Shown: positions 33,649 through 43,053, counted from the first letter of the stretch. The stretch is DNA of 64,000 bases from Streptomyces mayonensis (GCF_018982965.1 NZ_JACBYP010000034.1:1-64000); one strand, 5' to 3'. Notes: generated by a model from the sequence alone, not told the origin. Program-made: numbers and translations.

Positions 33649-34767
33649 ATGACAGACGCACTCAAGCGCCTCTCCGACGAAGGCGTCGCGATCTGGCTGG
33701 ACGACCTGTCCCGCAAGCGGATCACGTCCGGCAACCTGGCGGAGCTGATCGACCAGCAGCACGTCGTGGGCGTCACCACCAACCCGTCGATCTTCCAGAA
33801 GGCGATCTCGCAGGGCGACGGCTACGACCAGCAGCTCTCCGACCTCGCGGTGCGCGGGGTCACGGTCGAAGAGGCCATCCGCATGATCACCACGGCGGAC
33901 GTCCGCGACGCCGCCGACATCCTGCGTCCGGTCTTCGACAACACCGGCGGCAAGGACGGCCGGGTCTCCATCGAGGTGGACCCGCGTCTGGCGCACAACA
34001 CGCACGCCACGGTCGCCGAGGCCAAGCAGCTGGCGTGGCTGGTGGACCGGCCGAACACGTTCATCAAGATCCCGGCCACCGAGGCGGGCCTGCCCGCGAT
34101 CGCCGAGACCATCGGCCTGGGCATCAGCGTCAACGTCACGCTGATCTTCTCCCTGGAGCGCTACCGCAAGGTCATGGACGCCTTCCAGACCGGCCTGGAG
34201 AAGGCCAGGGAGCGCGGCCTGGACCTGTCGCAGATCCACTCCGTGGCGTCCTTCTTCGTGTCCCGCGTGGACACCGAGATCGACAAGCGGCTCGACGCGC
34301 TCGGCACCGACGAGGCCAAGGCCGCGCGCGGCAAGGCCGCCGTCGCCAACGCCCGTCTCGCCTACGAGGCGTACGAGGAGGCCTTCGGCACCGACCGCTG
34401 GGCCGCCCTGGAGAAGGCCGGCGCCAACAAGCAGCGTCCGCTGTGGGCGTCGACCGGCGTCAAGGACAAGGCGTACAGCGACACCATGTACGTCACGGAC
34501 CTGGTCGTGCCGAACACCGTCAACACCATGCCGGAGGCCACCCTGCTGGCCACCGAGGACCACGGCGAGATCACCGGCAACGCCGTCGCCGGGACGTACG
34601 AGCAGGCCCGCGCCGACCTCGACGCCGTCGAGAAGCTCGGCATCGGCTACGACGAGGTGGTCCAGCTCCTGGAGGACGAGGGCGTCGAGAAGTTCGAGGC
34701 GTCCTGGAACGACCTGCTGAAGTCCACGGAGGCGGAGCTCAAGCGCCTCGCTCCCTCGAAGGGCTGA
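33649..34767 (+). CDS. tal: Transaldolase
   Basis: A 372-residue transaldolase of the long actinobacterial type. The Schiff-base lysine is in NTFIKIPATEAG; VGVTTNPSIFQKAI and SVASFFVSRVDTEID are further family marks. ATG 33649. It links the non-oxidative pentose phosphate reactions with the oxidative genes that follow; zwf begins 3 nt after its stop. Confidence 0.97.
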   Translation: MTDALKRLSDEGVAIWLDDLSRKRITSGNLAELIDQQHVVGVTTNPSIFQKAISQGDGYDQQLSDLAVRGVTVEEAIRMITTADVRDAADILRPVFDNTGGKDGRVSIEVDPRLAHNTHATVAEAKQLAWLVDRPNTFIKIPATEAGLPAIAETIGLGISVNVTLIFSLERYRKVMDAFQTGLEKARERGLDLSQIHSVASFFVSRVDTEIDKRLDALGTDEAKAARGKAAVANARLAYEAYEEAFGTDRWAALEKAGANKQRPLWASTGVKDKAYSDTMYVTDLVVPNTVNTMPEATLLATEDHGEITGNAVAGTYEQARADLDAVEKLGIGYDEVVQLLEDEGVEKFEASWNDLLKSTEAELKRLAPSKG

Positions 34768-34770
34768 GAA

Positions 34771-36294
34771 TTGTCAAGCAGCAATCCGCTGCGTGACCCC
34801 GCAGACCGACGGCTCCCGCGCATCGCGGGGCCGTCGGGTCTGGTCATTTTCGGCGTCACCGGCGACCTGTCCCGCAAGAAGCTCATGCCCGCCGTGTACG
34901 ACCTCGCCAACCGGGGTCTGCTGCCGCCGGGCTTCTCGCTCGTCGGTTTCGCCCGCCGCGACTGGGAGCACGAGGACTTCGCCCAAGTCGTGCACGACGC
35001 CGTCAAGGAGCACTCCCGCACCCCGTTCCGCGAGGAGGTCTGGCAGCAGCTCATCCAGGGGATGCGCTTCGTCCAGGGCACCTTCGACGACGACGACGCC
35101 TTCGAGCGGCTGCGCGGCACCATCGAGGAGCTGGACAAGGCACAGGGCACGGGCGGCAACTTCGCCTTCTACCTGTCGGTGCCGCCGAGGTCCTTCCCGG
35201 TGGTCATCCAGCAGCTCAAGCGGCACGGCCTGGCCGACCAGTCGAGCGGCTCCTGGCGCCGCGCGGTGATCGAGAAGCCCTTCGGACACGACCTGAGGTC
35301 GGCCGAGGAGCTGAACGCGATCGTCCATGAGGTCTTCGCCCCGGACCAGGTCTTCCGGATCGACCACTACCTGGGCAAGGAGACGGTCCAGAACATCCTG
35401 GCGCTGCGCTTCGCCAACACGATGTTCGAGCCGATCTGGAACCGCTCCTACGTCGACCACGTGCAGATCACGATGGCCGAGGACATCGGCATCGGCGGCC
35501 GGGCCGGCTACTACGACGGCATCGGCGCCGCCCGCGACGTCATCCAGAACCACCTCCTCCAACTGCTCGCCCTGACCGCGATGGAGGAGCCCGCCTCCTT
35601 CGACGCGGACGCGCTGGCCGCGGAGAAGACCAAGGTCCTCGGCGCGGTCCGCCTCCCCAAGGACCTGGGCCGGGACACCGTGCGCGGCCAGTACGCGGCC
35701 GGCTGGCAGGGCGGCGCGAAGGCCGTCGGCTACCTCGAAGAGGACGGTATCGACCCCAAGTCGAAGACCGACACCTACGCCGCGATCAGGGTCGGGATCG
35801 ACAACCGCCGCTGGGCGGGCGTCCCCTTCTACCTGCGCACCGGCAAGCGCCTGGGCCGCCGGGTCACGGAGATCGCGGTGGTCTTCCAGCGTGCCCCGCA
35901 CTCCCCCTTCGACACGACGGCCACCGAGGAGCTGGGCTCGAACGCGATCGTCATCCGCGTCCAGCCCGACGAGGGCGTCACCGTCCGCTTCGGCTCGAAG
36001 GTGCCGGGCACGTCGATGGAGATCCGCGACGTGTCGATGGACTTCGCCTACGGGGAGTCCTTCACCGAGTCCAGCCCGGAGGCGTACGAGCGCCTGATCC
36101 TGGACGTGCTCCTGGGCGACGCCAACCTGTTCCCGCGCACCGAGGAGGTCGAGCTGTCCTGGAAGATCCTCGACCCGATCGAGGAGTACTGGGACCAGCA
36201 CGGCACTCCGGCGCAGTACCCGGCCGGGACCTGGGGGCCCGTCGAGGCCGACGACATGCTGGAGCGAGACGGACGGAGCTGGCGCCGCCCATGA
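34771..36294 (+). CDS. zwf: Glucose-6-phosphate dehydrogenase
   Basis: A 507-residue enzyme opening the oxidative pentose phosphate pathway and producing NADPH. The dinucleotide site is VIFGVTGDLSRKKLMPA, the substrate/catalytic motif RIDHYLGKETVQN, and the second domain has FYLRTGKRLGRR. TTG 34771 is the start, 3 nt after tal, probably coupled to it. Its last codon overlaps opcA (ATGA). Confidence 0.97.
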   Translation: MSSSNPLRDPADRRLPRIAGPSGLVIFGVTGDLSRKKLMPAVYDLANRGLLPPGFSLVGFARRDWEHEDFAQVVHDAVKEHSRTPFREEVWQQLIQGMRFVQGTFDDDDAFERLRGTIEELDKAQGTGGNFAFYLSVPPRSFPVVIQQLKRHGLADQSSGSWRRAVIEKPFGHDLRSAEELNAIVHEVFAPDQVFRIDHYLGKETVQNILALRFANTMFEPIWNRSYVDHVQITMAEDIGIGGRAGYYDGIGAARDVIQNHLLQLLALTAMEEPASFDADALAAEKTKVLGAVRLPKDLGRDTVRGQYAAGWQGGAKAVGYLEEDGIDPKSKTDTYAAIRVGIDNRRWAGVPFYLRTGKRLGRRVTEIAVVFQRAPHSPFDTTATEELGSNAIVIRVQPDEGVTVRFGSKVPGTSMEIRDVSMDFAYGESFTESSPEAYERLILDVLLGDANLFPRTEEVELSWKILDPIEEYWDQHGTPAQYPAGTWGPVEADDMLERDGRSWRRP

Positions 36295-37376
36295 AGACAG
36301 ACCTCACGGACACCACGGCCAGCAAGATCAACAAGGCGCTGGTCCTCGGCCGGCGGGCGATCGGCACCCCGGCGGTCGGCATGGTGCTCACCCTGGTCAT
36401 CGTCACCGACGAGGAGAACGCCTACGACGCGCTGAAGGCCGCGAGCGACGCCGCGCACGAGCACCCCTCGCGCACGCTCGTCGTCATCAAGCGGGTCTCG
36501 CGCTCCCCGCGGGACCGCACCCGCTCCCGCCTCGACGCCGAGGTACGCCTCGGTGCCGACGCGGGCACCGGCGAGACGATCGTGCTGCGGCTGTACGGCG
36601 ACGTCGTCGACCACGCCCAGTCGGTGGTCCTGCCGCTGCTGCTGCCGGACGCACCGGTCGTGGTCTGGTGGCCGGTCAACGCGCCGCTCGATCCGGCGAA
36701 GGACCCCCTGGGCGCCCTCGCCCAGCGCCGGGTCACCGACACCTACGCCTGCGAGGAGCCGATACGGGAGCTGGCCGCCCGCGCGGATGCCTACGCGCCC
36801 GGCGACACCGACCTGTCCTGGACCCGCATCACGCCGTGGCGCTCGATGCTGGCGGCGGCCCTCGACCAGGTCGACTGCGAGGTGCAGGCGGTCGAGGTGG
36901 AGGGCGAGGAGCTGAACCCGAGCTGCGAGCTGCTCGCCATGTGGCTCGCGGACCGGCTCGCCGTGCCGGTCAAGCGTTCGGCGTCGGAAGGGCCCGGTCT
37001 CACGGCGGTCCGGATGGAGACCGACGGCGGTCCGGTGGTCCTGGACCGGGCCGACGGTTCGCTGGCGAACCTGTCCATCCACGGCCAGCCGGCCCGCGCG
37101 GTCGCGCTCAAGCGCCGTGAGACGGCCGAGCTGATCGCGGAGGAGCTGCGCCGCCTGGACCCGGACGACACGTACGCCTCGGCGCTGCGGTACGGGGTGG
37201 ACCGGCTGAACACGCCGGACACGCCGGACACGTCGGACGCGCCGGACGCGCCGGCCAAAGGAGGCGCGGACGAACGGGGCGGCGCCGCCGCGGCCCCCGT
37301 CGGGACGGCTGCGAAAGCTCCCGCGAAGGACGCGGCGCAGGAGGAGGCACCGGTGAGGAAGGCGGCGGCGAAATGA
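36291..37376 (+). CDS. opcA: G6PDH assembly/activation protein OpcA
   Basis: A 361-residue OpcA homologue, which in actinobacteria and cyanobacteria promotes glucose-6-phosphate dehydrogenase oligomerisation and activity. Conserved regions include GTPAVGMVLTLVIVTDEENA, PVVVWWPVNAPLDPAKDPLG and LDPDDTYASALRYGVDRLN. The C-terminal ~60 residues are low complexity (TPDTPDTSDAPDAPAKGG and an Ala/Lys tail), partly from 9-bp repeats near 37205-37250. ATG overlaps zwf and the stop overlaps pgl, both by 4 nt. Confidence 0.95.
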   Translation: MKTDLTDTTASKINKALVLGRRAIGTPAVGMVLTLVIVTDEENAYDALKAASDAAHEHPSRTLVVIKRVSRSPRDRTRSRLDAEVRLGADAGTGETIVLRLYGDVVDHAQSVVLPLLLPDAPVVVWWPVNAPLDPAKDPLGALAQRRVTDTYACEEPIRELAARADAYAPGDTDLSWTRITPWRSMLAAALDQVDCEVQAVEVEGEELNPSCELLAMWLADRLAVPVKRSASEGPGLTAVRMETDGGPVVLDRADGSLANLSIHGQPARAVALKRRETAELIAEELRRLDPDDTYASALRYGVDRLNTPDTPDTSDAPDAPAKGGADERGGAAAAPVGTAAKAPAKDAAQEEAPVRKAAAK

Positions 37377-38152
37377 GCGACACCCCGCAGCTGGTCGTGC
37401 ACCGCGACAAGGGGCTGATGGCCGAGGCCGCGGCGGCCCGCCTGATCACGAGGATCGTGGACGCGCAGGCCTCCCGGGGCAGCGCGTCCGTGGTCCTCAC
37501 GGGCGGCCGCAACGGCAACGGCCTGCTCGCCGCGCTCGCCGCCTCCCCGGCGCGGGACGCGATCGACTGGGGCCGCCTCGACCTGTGGTGGGGCGACGAG
37601 CGCTACCTGCCCGAGGGCGACCCGGAGCGCAACGTCACCCAGGCGCGTCAGGCGCTGCTCGACGCGGTGCCGCTGGACCCCGAGCGCGTGCACGCGATGC
37701 CGGCGTCCGACGGCCCCCACGGCACGGACGTGGAGGCCGCCGCTGCGGCGTACGCGCGGGAACTGGCGGGGGCGGCCGTCCCGGAGAACCACGCCGAGGT
37801 CCCCTCGTTCGACGTCCTGCTGCTGGGCGTCGGCCCGGACACGCACGTGGCGTCGCTCTTCCCGGAGCACCCCGGCGTCCGGGAGACGGAGCTCACGGTC
37901 ATCGGCGTCCACGGCTCCCCCAAGCCACCGCCCACCCGCATCTCGCTCACTCTTCCCGCGATCCGCACCGCCCGTGAGGTGTGGCTGCTGGCGGCGGGCG
38001 AGGACAAGGCGAACGCGGTGGCGATGGCCCTGGCGGGCACGGGCGAGATCCAGGCCCCCGCAGCGGGCGCCCGCGGCAGGACCCGCACCCTGTGGCTCCT
38101 GGACGAGCCGGCGGCCTCCCGACTGCCGAAAGCCCTCTACGAAGCACACTGA
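37373..38152 (+). CDS. pgl: 6-phosphogluconolactonase
   Basis: A 259-residue lactonase of the NagB/SugarP isomerase-like fold, second step of the oxidative pentose phosphate pathway. Family marks: SVVLTGGRNGNGLLAALA, DLWWGDERYLPEGDPERNV, LLLGVGPDTHVASLFPEHP and RISLTLPAIRTAREVWLLAA. ATG 37373 overlaps opcA by 4 nt. Last gene of the operon; convergent with pgi. Confidence 0.96.
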   Translation: MSDTPQLVVHRDKGLMAEAAAARLITRIVDAQASRGSASVVLTGGRNGNGLLAALAASPARDAIDWGRLDLWWGDERYLPEGDPERNVTQARQALLDAVPLDPERVHAMPASDGPHGTDVEAAAAAYARELAGAAVPENHAEVPSFDVLLLGVGPDTHVASLFPEHPGVRETELTVIGVHGSPKPPPTRISLTLPAIRTAREVWLLAAGEDKANAVAMALAGTGEIQAPAAGARGRTRTLWLLDEPAASRLPKALYEAH

Positions 38153-38157
38153 ATCAC

Positions 38158-38200
38158 CCCGTCCGGCGTGTGAGGACGAGGCCGAAGGCCGATGAGGGGG
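38158..38200. repeat. Streptomyces intergenic repeat element
   Basis: A sequence of the CGTCCGGCGTNTGAGGACGA type, which I recognise as a frequent intergenic repeat in Streptomyces genomes, follows pgl. A run of nine C residues lies just after it (38211-38219). Confidence 0.55.
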
Positions 38201-38239
38201 TCTGGGGGCACCCCCCCCCAGGGACGGGAAGGGAAGGGA

Positions 38240-38262
38240 CGGCGGGGGCGAAGAACCCGCCG
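38240..38262. terminator. Weak hairpin between pgl and pgi
   Basis: CGGCGGG and CCCGCCG around a 9-nt loop in the convergent spacer; plausible but short. Confidence 0.4.
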
Positions 38263-38286
38263 CCCCACCCCGTCACCGTCCGCGCC

Positions 38287-39939
38287 TCACTCCCGCCCGC
38301 GCAACTCCCGGTACACCGCCACGAGGGCCTCCGTGGACGCGTCGAGCCCCGGCACCTCCGCGCCCTCCGTCAACGCCGGCTCCACCCGCTTGGCCAGCAC
38401 CTTCCCCAGCTCCACACCCCACTGGTCGAACGAGTCCACGTTCCACACCGCCCCCTGCACGAACACCTTGTGCTCGTACAGCGCGATCAGCTGCCCCAGC
38501 ACCGACGGAGTCAACTCGCGGGCGAGGATCGTGGTCGTCGGCCGGTCGCCCCGGAAGGTCTTGTGCGCGACCAGATCCTCCGGCACCCCTTCCGCCCGTA
38601 CCTCGTCCGCGGTCTTCCCGAAGGCCAGCGCCTGGGTCTGGGCGAAGAAGTTCGCCATCAGCAGGTCGTGCTGGGCCTTCAGCCCGTCACTCAGCTCCCC
38701 CACCGGCTCGGCGAAGCCGATGAAGTCCGCCGGGATCAGCTTCGTGCCCTGATGGATCAACTGGTAATAGGCATGCTGCCCGTTGGTCCCCGGCGTCCCC
38801 CAGACGACCGGCCCGGTCTCCCACTCCACCCGCTGCCCGTCGCGGTCGACGGACTTGCCGTTGGACTCCATGTCGAGCTGCTGGAGATACGCCGTGAACT
38901 TCGACAGGTAGTGGCTGTACGGCAGTACCGCGTGCGACTGGGCGTCGTGGAAGTTGCCGTACCAGACGCCCAGCAGCCCCATCAGCAGCGGCACGTTGGA
39001 CTCCGCGGGGGCGGTGCGGAAGTGCTCGTCGACCAGACGGAAACCGTCCAGCATCTCCCGGAAGCGGTCCGGGCCGATGGCGATCATCAGGGACAGCCCG
39101 ATCGCCGAGTCGTACGAGTACCGTCCGCCGACCCAGTCCCAGAACTCGAACATGTTGGCCGTGTCGATACCGAACTCGGCGACCTTCCCGGCGTTCGTCG
39201 ACAGGGCGACGAAGTGCCGGGCGACCGCGGCTTCGTCCCCGAGGGCATCGAGGAGCCAGCTCCGGGCGGAGGTGGCGTTGGTGATCGTCTCGATGGTGGT
39301 GAAGGTCTTGGACGCGACGACGAACAGCGTCTCGGCGGGGTCCAGATCGCGGACCGCCTCGTGCAGGTCGGCGCCGTCGACGTTGGAGACGAACCGGAAG
39401 GTCAGCGAGCGGTCCGTGAAGGCGCGCAGCGCCTCGTACGCCATCGCCGGGCCCAGGTCGGAGCCGCCGATGCCGATGTTGACGACGTTGCGGATACGGC
39501 GGCCGGTGTGGCCGGTCCACTCGCCGGAGCGGACCCGGCCGGCGAAGGCGGCCATCCTGTCGAGGACGGCGTGCACCTTCGGCACGACGTTCTCGCCGTC
39601 GACCTCGATCACCGCGTCCCGCGACGCCCGCAGCGCGGTGTGCAGCACCGCACGGTCCTCGGTGATGTTGATCCGCTCACCGCGGAACATCGCGTCGCGC
39701 AGCCCGGACACGTCCGTCGCGACGGCCAGTTCCCGCAGCAGCCGGAGGGTTTCGTCGGTGGCGAGGTGCTTCGAGTAGTCGACGTACAGGTCTCCCACAC
39801 GGAGCGACCAGTCGCTGCCGCGCCCCGGGTCCGCGGCGAAGAGCTCGCGCAGCCGCACCTCGCCCTGCTGCTCGCGGTGCTTGGCCAGCGCGGTCCATTC
39901 GGGCGTCTGGTGGAGCCTGTTACGACCGTCTGCGTTCAT
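38287..39939 (-). CDS. pgi: Glucose-6-phosphate isomerase
   Basis: A 550-residue phosphoglucose isomerase of standard length. Family signatures: NIGIGGSDLGPAMAYEA, VGGRYSYDSAIGLSLMIAIG, QLDMESNGKSVDRDG, the region EWETGPVVWGTPGTNGQHAY, and NVDSFDQWGVELGKVLAKR. ATG 39939. It connects glycolysis to the pentose phosphate genes on the opposite strand. Confidence 0.97.
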   Translation of the reverse strand: MNADGRNRLHQTPEWTALAKHREQQGEVRLRELFAADPGRGSDWSLRVGDLYVDYSKHLATDETLRLLRELAVATDVSGLRDAMFRGERINITEDRAVLHTALRASRDAVIEVDGENVVPKVHAVLDRMAAFAGRVRSGEWTGHTGRRIRNVVNIGIGGSDLGPAMAYEALRAFTDRSLTFRFVSNVDGADLHEAVRDLDPAETLFVVASKTFTTIETITNATSARSWLLDALGDEAAVARHFVALSTNAGKVAEFGIDTANMFEFWDWVGGRYSYDSAIGLSLMIAIGPDRFREMLDGFRLVDEHFRTAPAESNVPLLMGLLGVWYGNFHDAQSHAVLPYSHYLSKFTAYLQQLDMESNGKSVDRDGQRVEWETGPVVWGTPGTNGQHAYYQLIHQGTKLIPADFIGFAEPVGELSDGLKAQHDLLMANFFAQTQALAFGKTADEVRAEGVPEDLVAHKTFRGDRPTTTILARELTPSVLGQLIALYEHKVFVQGAVWNVDSFDQWGVELGKVLAKRVEPALTEGAEVPGLDASTEALVAVYRELRGRE

Positions 39940-40073
39940 GTCGGACTTCAGCCTTCTCTCTCAGGTGACCAGCTGTCCCGGCTGGTCCAACCTAACGGAG
40001 CAGAAGTGAAGGCGTCCGATCGTGTCCGGAACCAGGGCCGGTAACCAGGGGCCTGTCCGGCGGGGGCCGTCCG

Positions 40074-40409
40074 CTAGATCTCGCCGCGCAGTTTGGCGAG
40101 CGCCTCGGCGAGGATCGCCTCGCCGTCCGCGTCGCTGCGGCGCTCGCGCACGTACGCCAGGTGCGTCTTGTAGGGCTCGGTGCGCGGCGGGTCGGGCGGG
40201 TTCTCCCGGTCCTGTCCGGCGGGGAAGCCGCAGCGCGGGCAGTCCCAGGTCTCGGGGACCTGGGCGTCGCTCGCGAAGCTCGGCTGTGTCTCGTGTCCGT
40301 TGGAGCACCAGAAGGAGATGCGCAGACGGGGCGCGGACTCGCCACGCTCGGCCTCGCCCATCGGCCCCGCCCCGACCCGGCTTCCCCGGATCGCGTTGCC
40401 ACTTGCCAC
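40074..40409 (-). CDS. RbpA-family RNA polymerase-binding protein, divergent paralogue
   Basis: A 111-residue RbpA-like protein. It keeps the basic N-terminal IRGSRVG element, the zinc-ribbon-like core (FWCSNGHETQPSFASDAQVP, WDCPRCGFPAG) and the sigma-interacting C-terminal helix region (KTHLAYVRERRSDADGEAIL). The residues that in canonical RbpA read THWDMLLERR here read THLAYVRERR, so sigma choice may differ. GTG 40409. The main RbpA is expected elsewhere on the chromosome; this is probably the second copy known in Streptomyces. Exact naming left open. Confidence 0.85.
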   Translation of the reverse strand: MASGNAIRGSRVGAGPMGEAERGESAPRLRISFWCSNGHETQPSFASDAQVPETWDCPRCGFPAGQDRENPPDPPRTEPYKTHLAYVRERRSDADGEAILAEALAKLRGEI

Positions 40410-40537
40410 GGTCGTAACTCCCTGCGTGATGGTGCCGCGAAGCGAGTCGGCGTTTCACTTCGCCGCGAGCGCCTCAGTCTACGTAAGGCCCAACGCGCGT
40501 CCAGTGATTGGAGTTACAAGCTCCAGCGCTCAGACGC

Positions 40538-40586
40538 AAGCCCCATGATAGGCGGCGCGGTGAGGCGCGTACCGGACATGGGGCTT
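40538..40586. repeat. Perfect 10-bp inverted repeat, 29-nt spacer
   Basis: AAGCCCCATG (40538-40547) and CATGGGGCTT (40577-40586) flank a GC-rich 29-nt spacer 36-84 nt downstream of the secG stop. It may form a long-loop hairpin at the secG 3' end. Confidence 0.7.
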
Positions 40587-40621
40587 TACGTGTGCGGGTG
40601 CGGGACGGTCGACGTGCCGCG

Positions 40622-40858
40622 TCAGTTGTTCGCCTTCATCAGCAGGCCGAGCACGAGGATGCACGCGAACCAGAGCAGACCGACCACCACGGTGATCCGG
40701 TCGAGGTTGCGCTCGGCGACCGAGGAGCCGCCGACGGACGACTGCATGCCGCCACCGAACATGTCGGAGAGGCCGCCGCCCTTTCCCTTGTGCATCAGCA
40801 CCAGCAGCATCAGCAGCAGGCTGAAGACGATCAGGGCGATCGAGAACCCCAAAACCAC
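40622..40858 (-). CDS. secG: Preprotein translocase subunit SecG
   Basis: A 78-residue SecG with two membrane helices (about 3-21 and 54-73) and the loop GKGGGLSDMFGGG that identifies the family. It assists the SecYEG channel in protein export. GTG 40858 is the start. It follows tpiA in the same direction with a 189-bp gap that contains tandem repeats, so it likely has its own promoter. Confidence 0.95.
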   Translation of the reverse strand: MVLGFSIALIVFSLLLMLLVLMHKGKGGGLSDMFGGGMQSSVGGSSVAERNLDRITVVVGLLWFACILVLGLLMKANN

Positions 40859-40882
40859 GGCTGGACCAACTTCCTCGGACTC

Positions 40883-40935
40883 GGATAACTACTTGGGACG
40901 AGCGACTCGAGACAACGACTCGGGACGAACGACTT
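40883..40935 (-). repeat. Four imperfect 12-14-bp repeats upstream of secG
   Basis: Read on the minus strand: AAGTCGTTCGTCCC, GAGTCGTTGTCTC, GAGTCGCTCGTCCC and AAGTAGTTATCC in tandem, 25-77 nt upstream of the secG start. Confidence 0.7.
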
Positions 40936-41047
40936 CTGTGCGGGACGGGGGCACGATGCCCGCAGGCCACCATGCCCCCGCAAGGGTACGACGTATCGCC
41001 GCGACCGCATACTCACTGGTCGACCTGCCCGGCCGACCCGCCGCAGG

Positions 41048-41836
41048 CTACTGGTCGCGGAAGCGCACGATCTTGACGAATTCGTCCGAATCCAGCGAGG
41101 CGCCGCCCACCAGGGCGCCGTCGATGTCGGCCTGCGCCATGATCTCGGCGACGTTGCCGGACTTGACGGAGCCGCCGTACTGGATGCGGACCTTGTCGGC
41201 CAGTTCCTGCGAGTACAGCTCGGCGAGCTTGCCGCGGATCGCCGCGCAGACCTCCTGGGCGTCGTCGGCGCCGCAGACCTTGCCGGTGCCGATGGCCCAC
41301 ACGGGCTCGTAGGCGACGACGACCGACTCGGCCTGCTCGGCGGGGAGGTCCTTGAGGCCGCCCTCGACCTGGGTGAGGGTGTGGGCGACGTGGTTGCCCG
41401 CCTCGCGGACGTCCAGCTCCTCGCCGACGCACAGGATGGGGGTCAGACCGTGCTTGTAGGCGGCCTTGACCTTGGCGTTCACGATCTCGTCGGTCTCGGC
41501 GTGGTACTGCCTGCGCTCGGAGTGACCGACGGCCACGTACGCGCACTTCAGCTTGGCCAGCATCGGGCCCGAGATCTCGCCGGTGTAGGCGCCGCCGTCG
41601 TGCGCGGAGATGTCCTGGGCACCGTACTTGATCTTGAGCTTGTCCCCGTCGACCAGGGTCTGCACGGAGCGCAGGTCGGTGAAGGGGGCGAGGACCGCGA
41701 CCTCGACGGCGTCGTAGTCCTTGTCCGCGAGGGCGAAGGCGAGCTTCTGGACGTGGGCGATGGCCTCGAGGTGGTTGAGGTTCATCTTCCAGTTGCCCGC
41801 CATCAGCGGCGTGCGGGCGGACGGGTTGGGTGCCAT
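41048..41836 (-). CDS. tpiA: Triosephosphate isomerase
   Basis: A 262-residue TIM-barrel glycolytic enzyme. Substrate lysine in AGNWKMNLNH, catalytic histidine in YVAVGHSERRQYH, catalytic glutamate in VVAYEPVWAIGTGK, and loop 7 GGSVKSGN. ATG 41836 lies 5 nt after pgk, so the two are cotranscribed. Confidence 0.97.
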   Translation of the reverse strand: MAPNPSARTPLMAGNWKMNLNHLEAIAHVQKLAFALADKDYDAVEVAVLAPFTDLRSVQTLVDGDKLKIKYGAQDISAHDGGAYTGEISGPMLAKLKCAYVAVGHSERRQYHAETDEIVNAKVKAAYKHGLTPILCVGEELDVREAGNHVAHTLTQVEGGLKDLPAEQAESVVVAYEPVWAIGTGKVCGADDAQEVCAAIRGKLAELYSQELADKVRIQYGGSVKSGNVAEIMAQADIDGALVGGASLDSDEFVKIVRFRDQ

Positions 41837-41841
41837 TGAGG

Positions 41842-43053
41842 TCAGTCCTCCAGTGCGGCGAGGCCGGGGAGCGTCTTGCCCTCGAGGTATTCGAGGGAGG
41901 CGCCGCCACCGGTCGAGATGTGGCCGAATGCGTTCTCGTCGAAGCCGAGCGTACGGACGGCCGCGGCGGAGTCGCCACCGCCGACCACGGTGAAGCCCGG
42001 GGCGTCGACGAGTGCCTGGGCGACCGCTTTGGTGCCCTCGGCGTAGTCGGGGTGCTCGAAGACGCCCATGGGGCCGTTCCAGAAGACGGTGGCGGCGTCG
42101 GCGAGCTTCGAGGCGTACAGCTTGCGGGTCTCGGGACCGATGTCCAGACCCATCTGGTCGGCCGGGACGGCGTCCGCGGCGACGGTGGTGGGGTGGGCCG
42201 GGGCCTTGGCCTTCAGGTCGGGGAACTCGGGCCCGGCCACGACGTCGACCGGCAGGACCAGTTCGACGCCGCTCTTCTCCGCGCGCTCGATGTACTCCTT
42301 GACGGCCGGGATCTGGTCCTCCTGCAGCAGGGAGGTGCCGATCTCGTACCCCTTGGCCTTGAGGAAGGTGTAGGCCATGCCGCCGCCGATGAGGATGCGG
42401 TCGGCCCTGCCGAGCAGTTCGTCGATGACGGCGAGCTTGTCGGAGACCTTGGCACCGCCGAGGGCGACCACGTAGGGGCGCTTCACCTCGTCGGTGAGCT
42501 TCTTCAGGACGCCGACCTCGGTGGCGATGAGGTACCCGGCGTAGTGCGGCAGCCGCTTCGGCAGGTCGAAGACCGAGGCGTGCTTGCGGTGCACGGCGCC
42601 GAACCCGTCACCGACGTAGACGTCCGCGAGGCCGGCCAGCCGGTCGGCGAAGGCGGCGCGCTCGGCGTCGTCCTTGCTGGTCTCACCGGCGTTGAAGCGC
42701 AGGTTCTCGATCACCGCGACGCCGCCGTCGGCGAGGCCGGAGACGGTGGCCTCGGCGGAGGTGCCGACCGTGTCCTCGGCGAAGGCGACGTCGGCGCCGA
42801 GGAGTTCACCGAGGCGGGCGGCGGCCGGGGCCAGGGAGAAGGCGGGGTCGGGGGCGCCCTTGGGGCGGCCCAGGTGCGAGGCGACGATGACACGCGCGCC
42901 CGCGTCGGCCAGGGCCTTGACGGTGGGCACCACGGCGCGGATGCGGCCGTCGTCGGTGATGGTGGTGCCGGCCAGCGGCACGTTGAGGTCGGCGCGGACG
43001 AAGACGCGCTTGCCCGCGACGCCTCCGGAGAGCAGTTCGTCGATCGTCTTCAA
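41842..43053 (-). CDS. pgk: Phosphoglycerate kinase
   Basis: A 403-residue phosphoglycerate kinase. VFVRADLNVPLAG is the N-terminal signature; IVASHLGRPKG, ENLRFNAGETS, ALGGAKVSDKL and the C-terminal VVGGGDSAAAVR nucleotide site are all present. TTG 43053 has AGGAG 5 nt upstream. It is 140 bp below gap and followed at once by tpiA. Confidence 0.97.
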   Translation of the reverse strand: MKTIDELLSGGVAGKRVFVRADLNVPLAGTTITDDGRIRAVVPTVKALADAGARVIVASHLGRPKGAPDPAFSLAPAAARLGELLGADVAFAEDTVGTSAEATVSGLADGGVAVIENLRFNAGETSKDDAERAAFADRLAGLADVYVGDGFGAVHRKHASVFDLPKRLPHYAGYLIATEVGVLKKLTDEVKRPYVVALGGAKVSDKLAVIDELLGRADRILIGGGMAYTFLKAKGYEIGTSLLQEDQIPAVKEYIERAEKSGVELVLPVDVVAGPEFPDLKAKAPAHPTTVAADAVPADQMGLDIGPETRKLYASKLADAATVFWNGPMGVFEHPDYAEGTKAVAQALVDAPGFTVVGGGDSAAAVRTLGFDENAFGHISTGGGASLEYLEGKTLPGLAALED

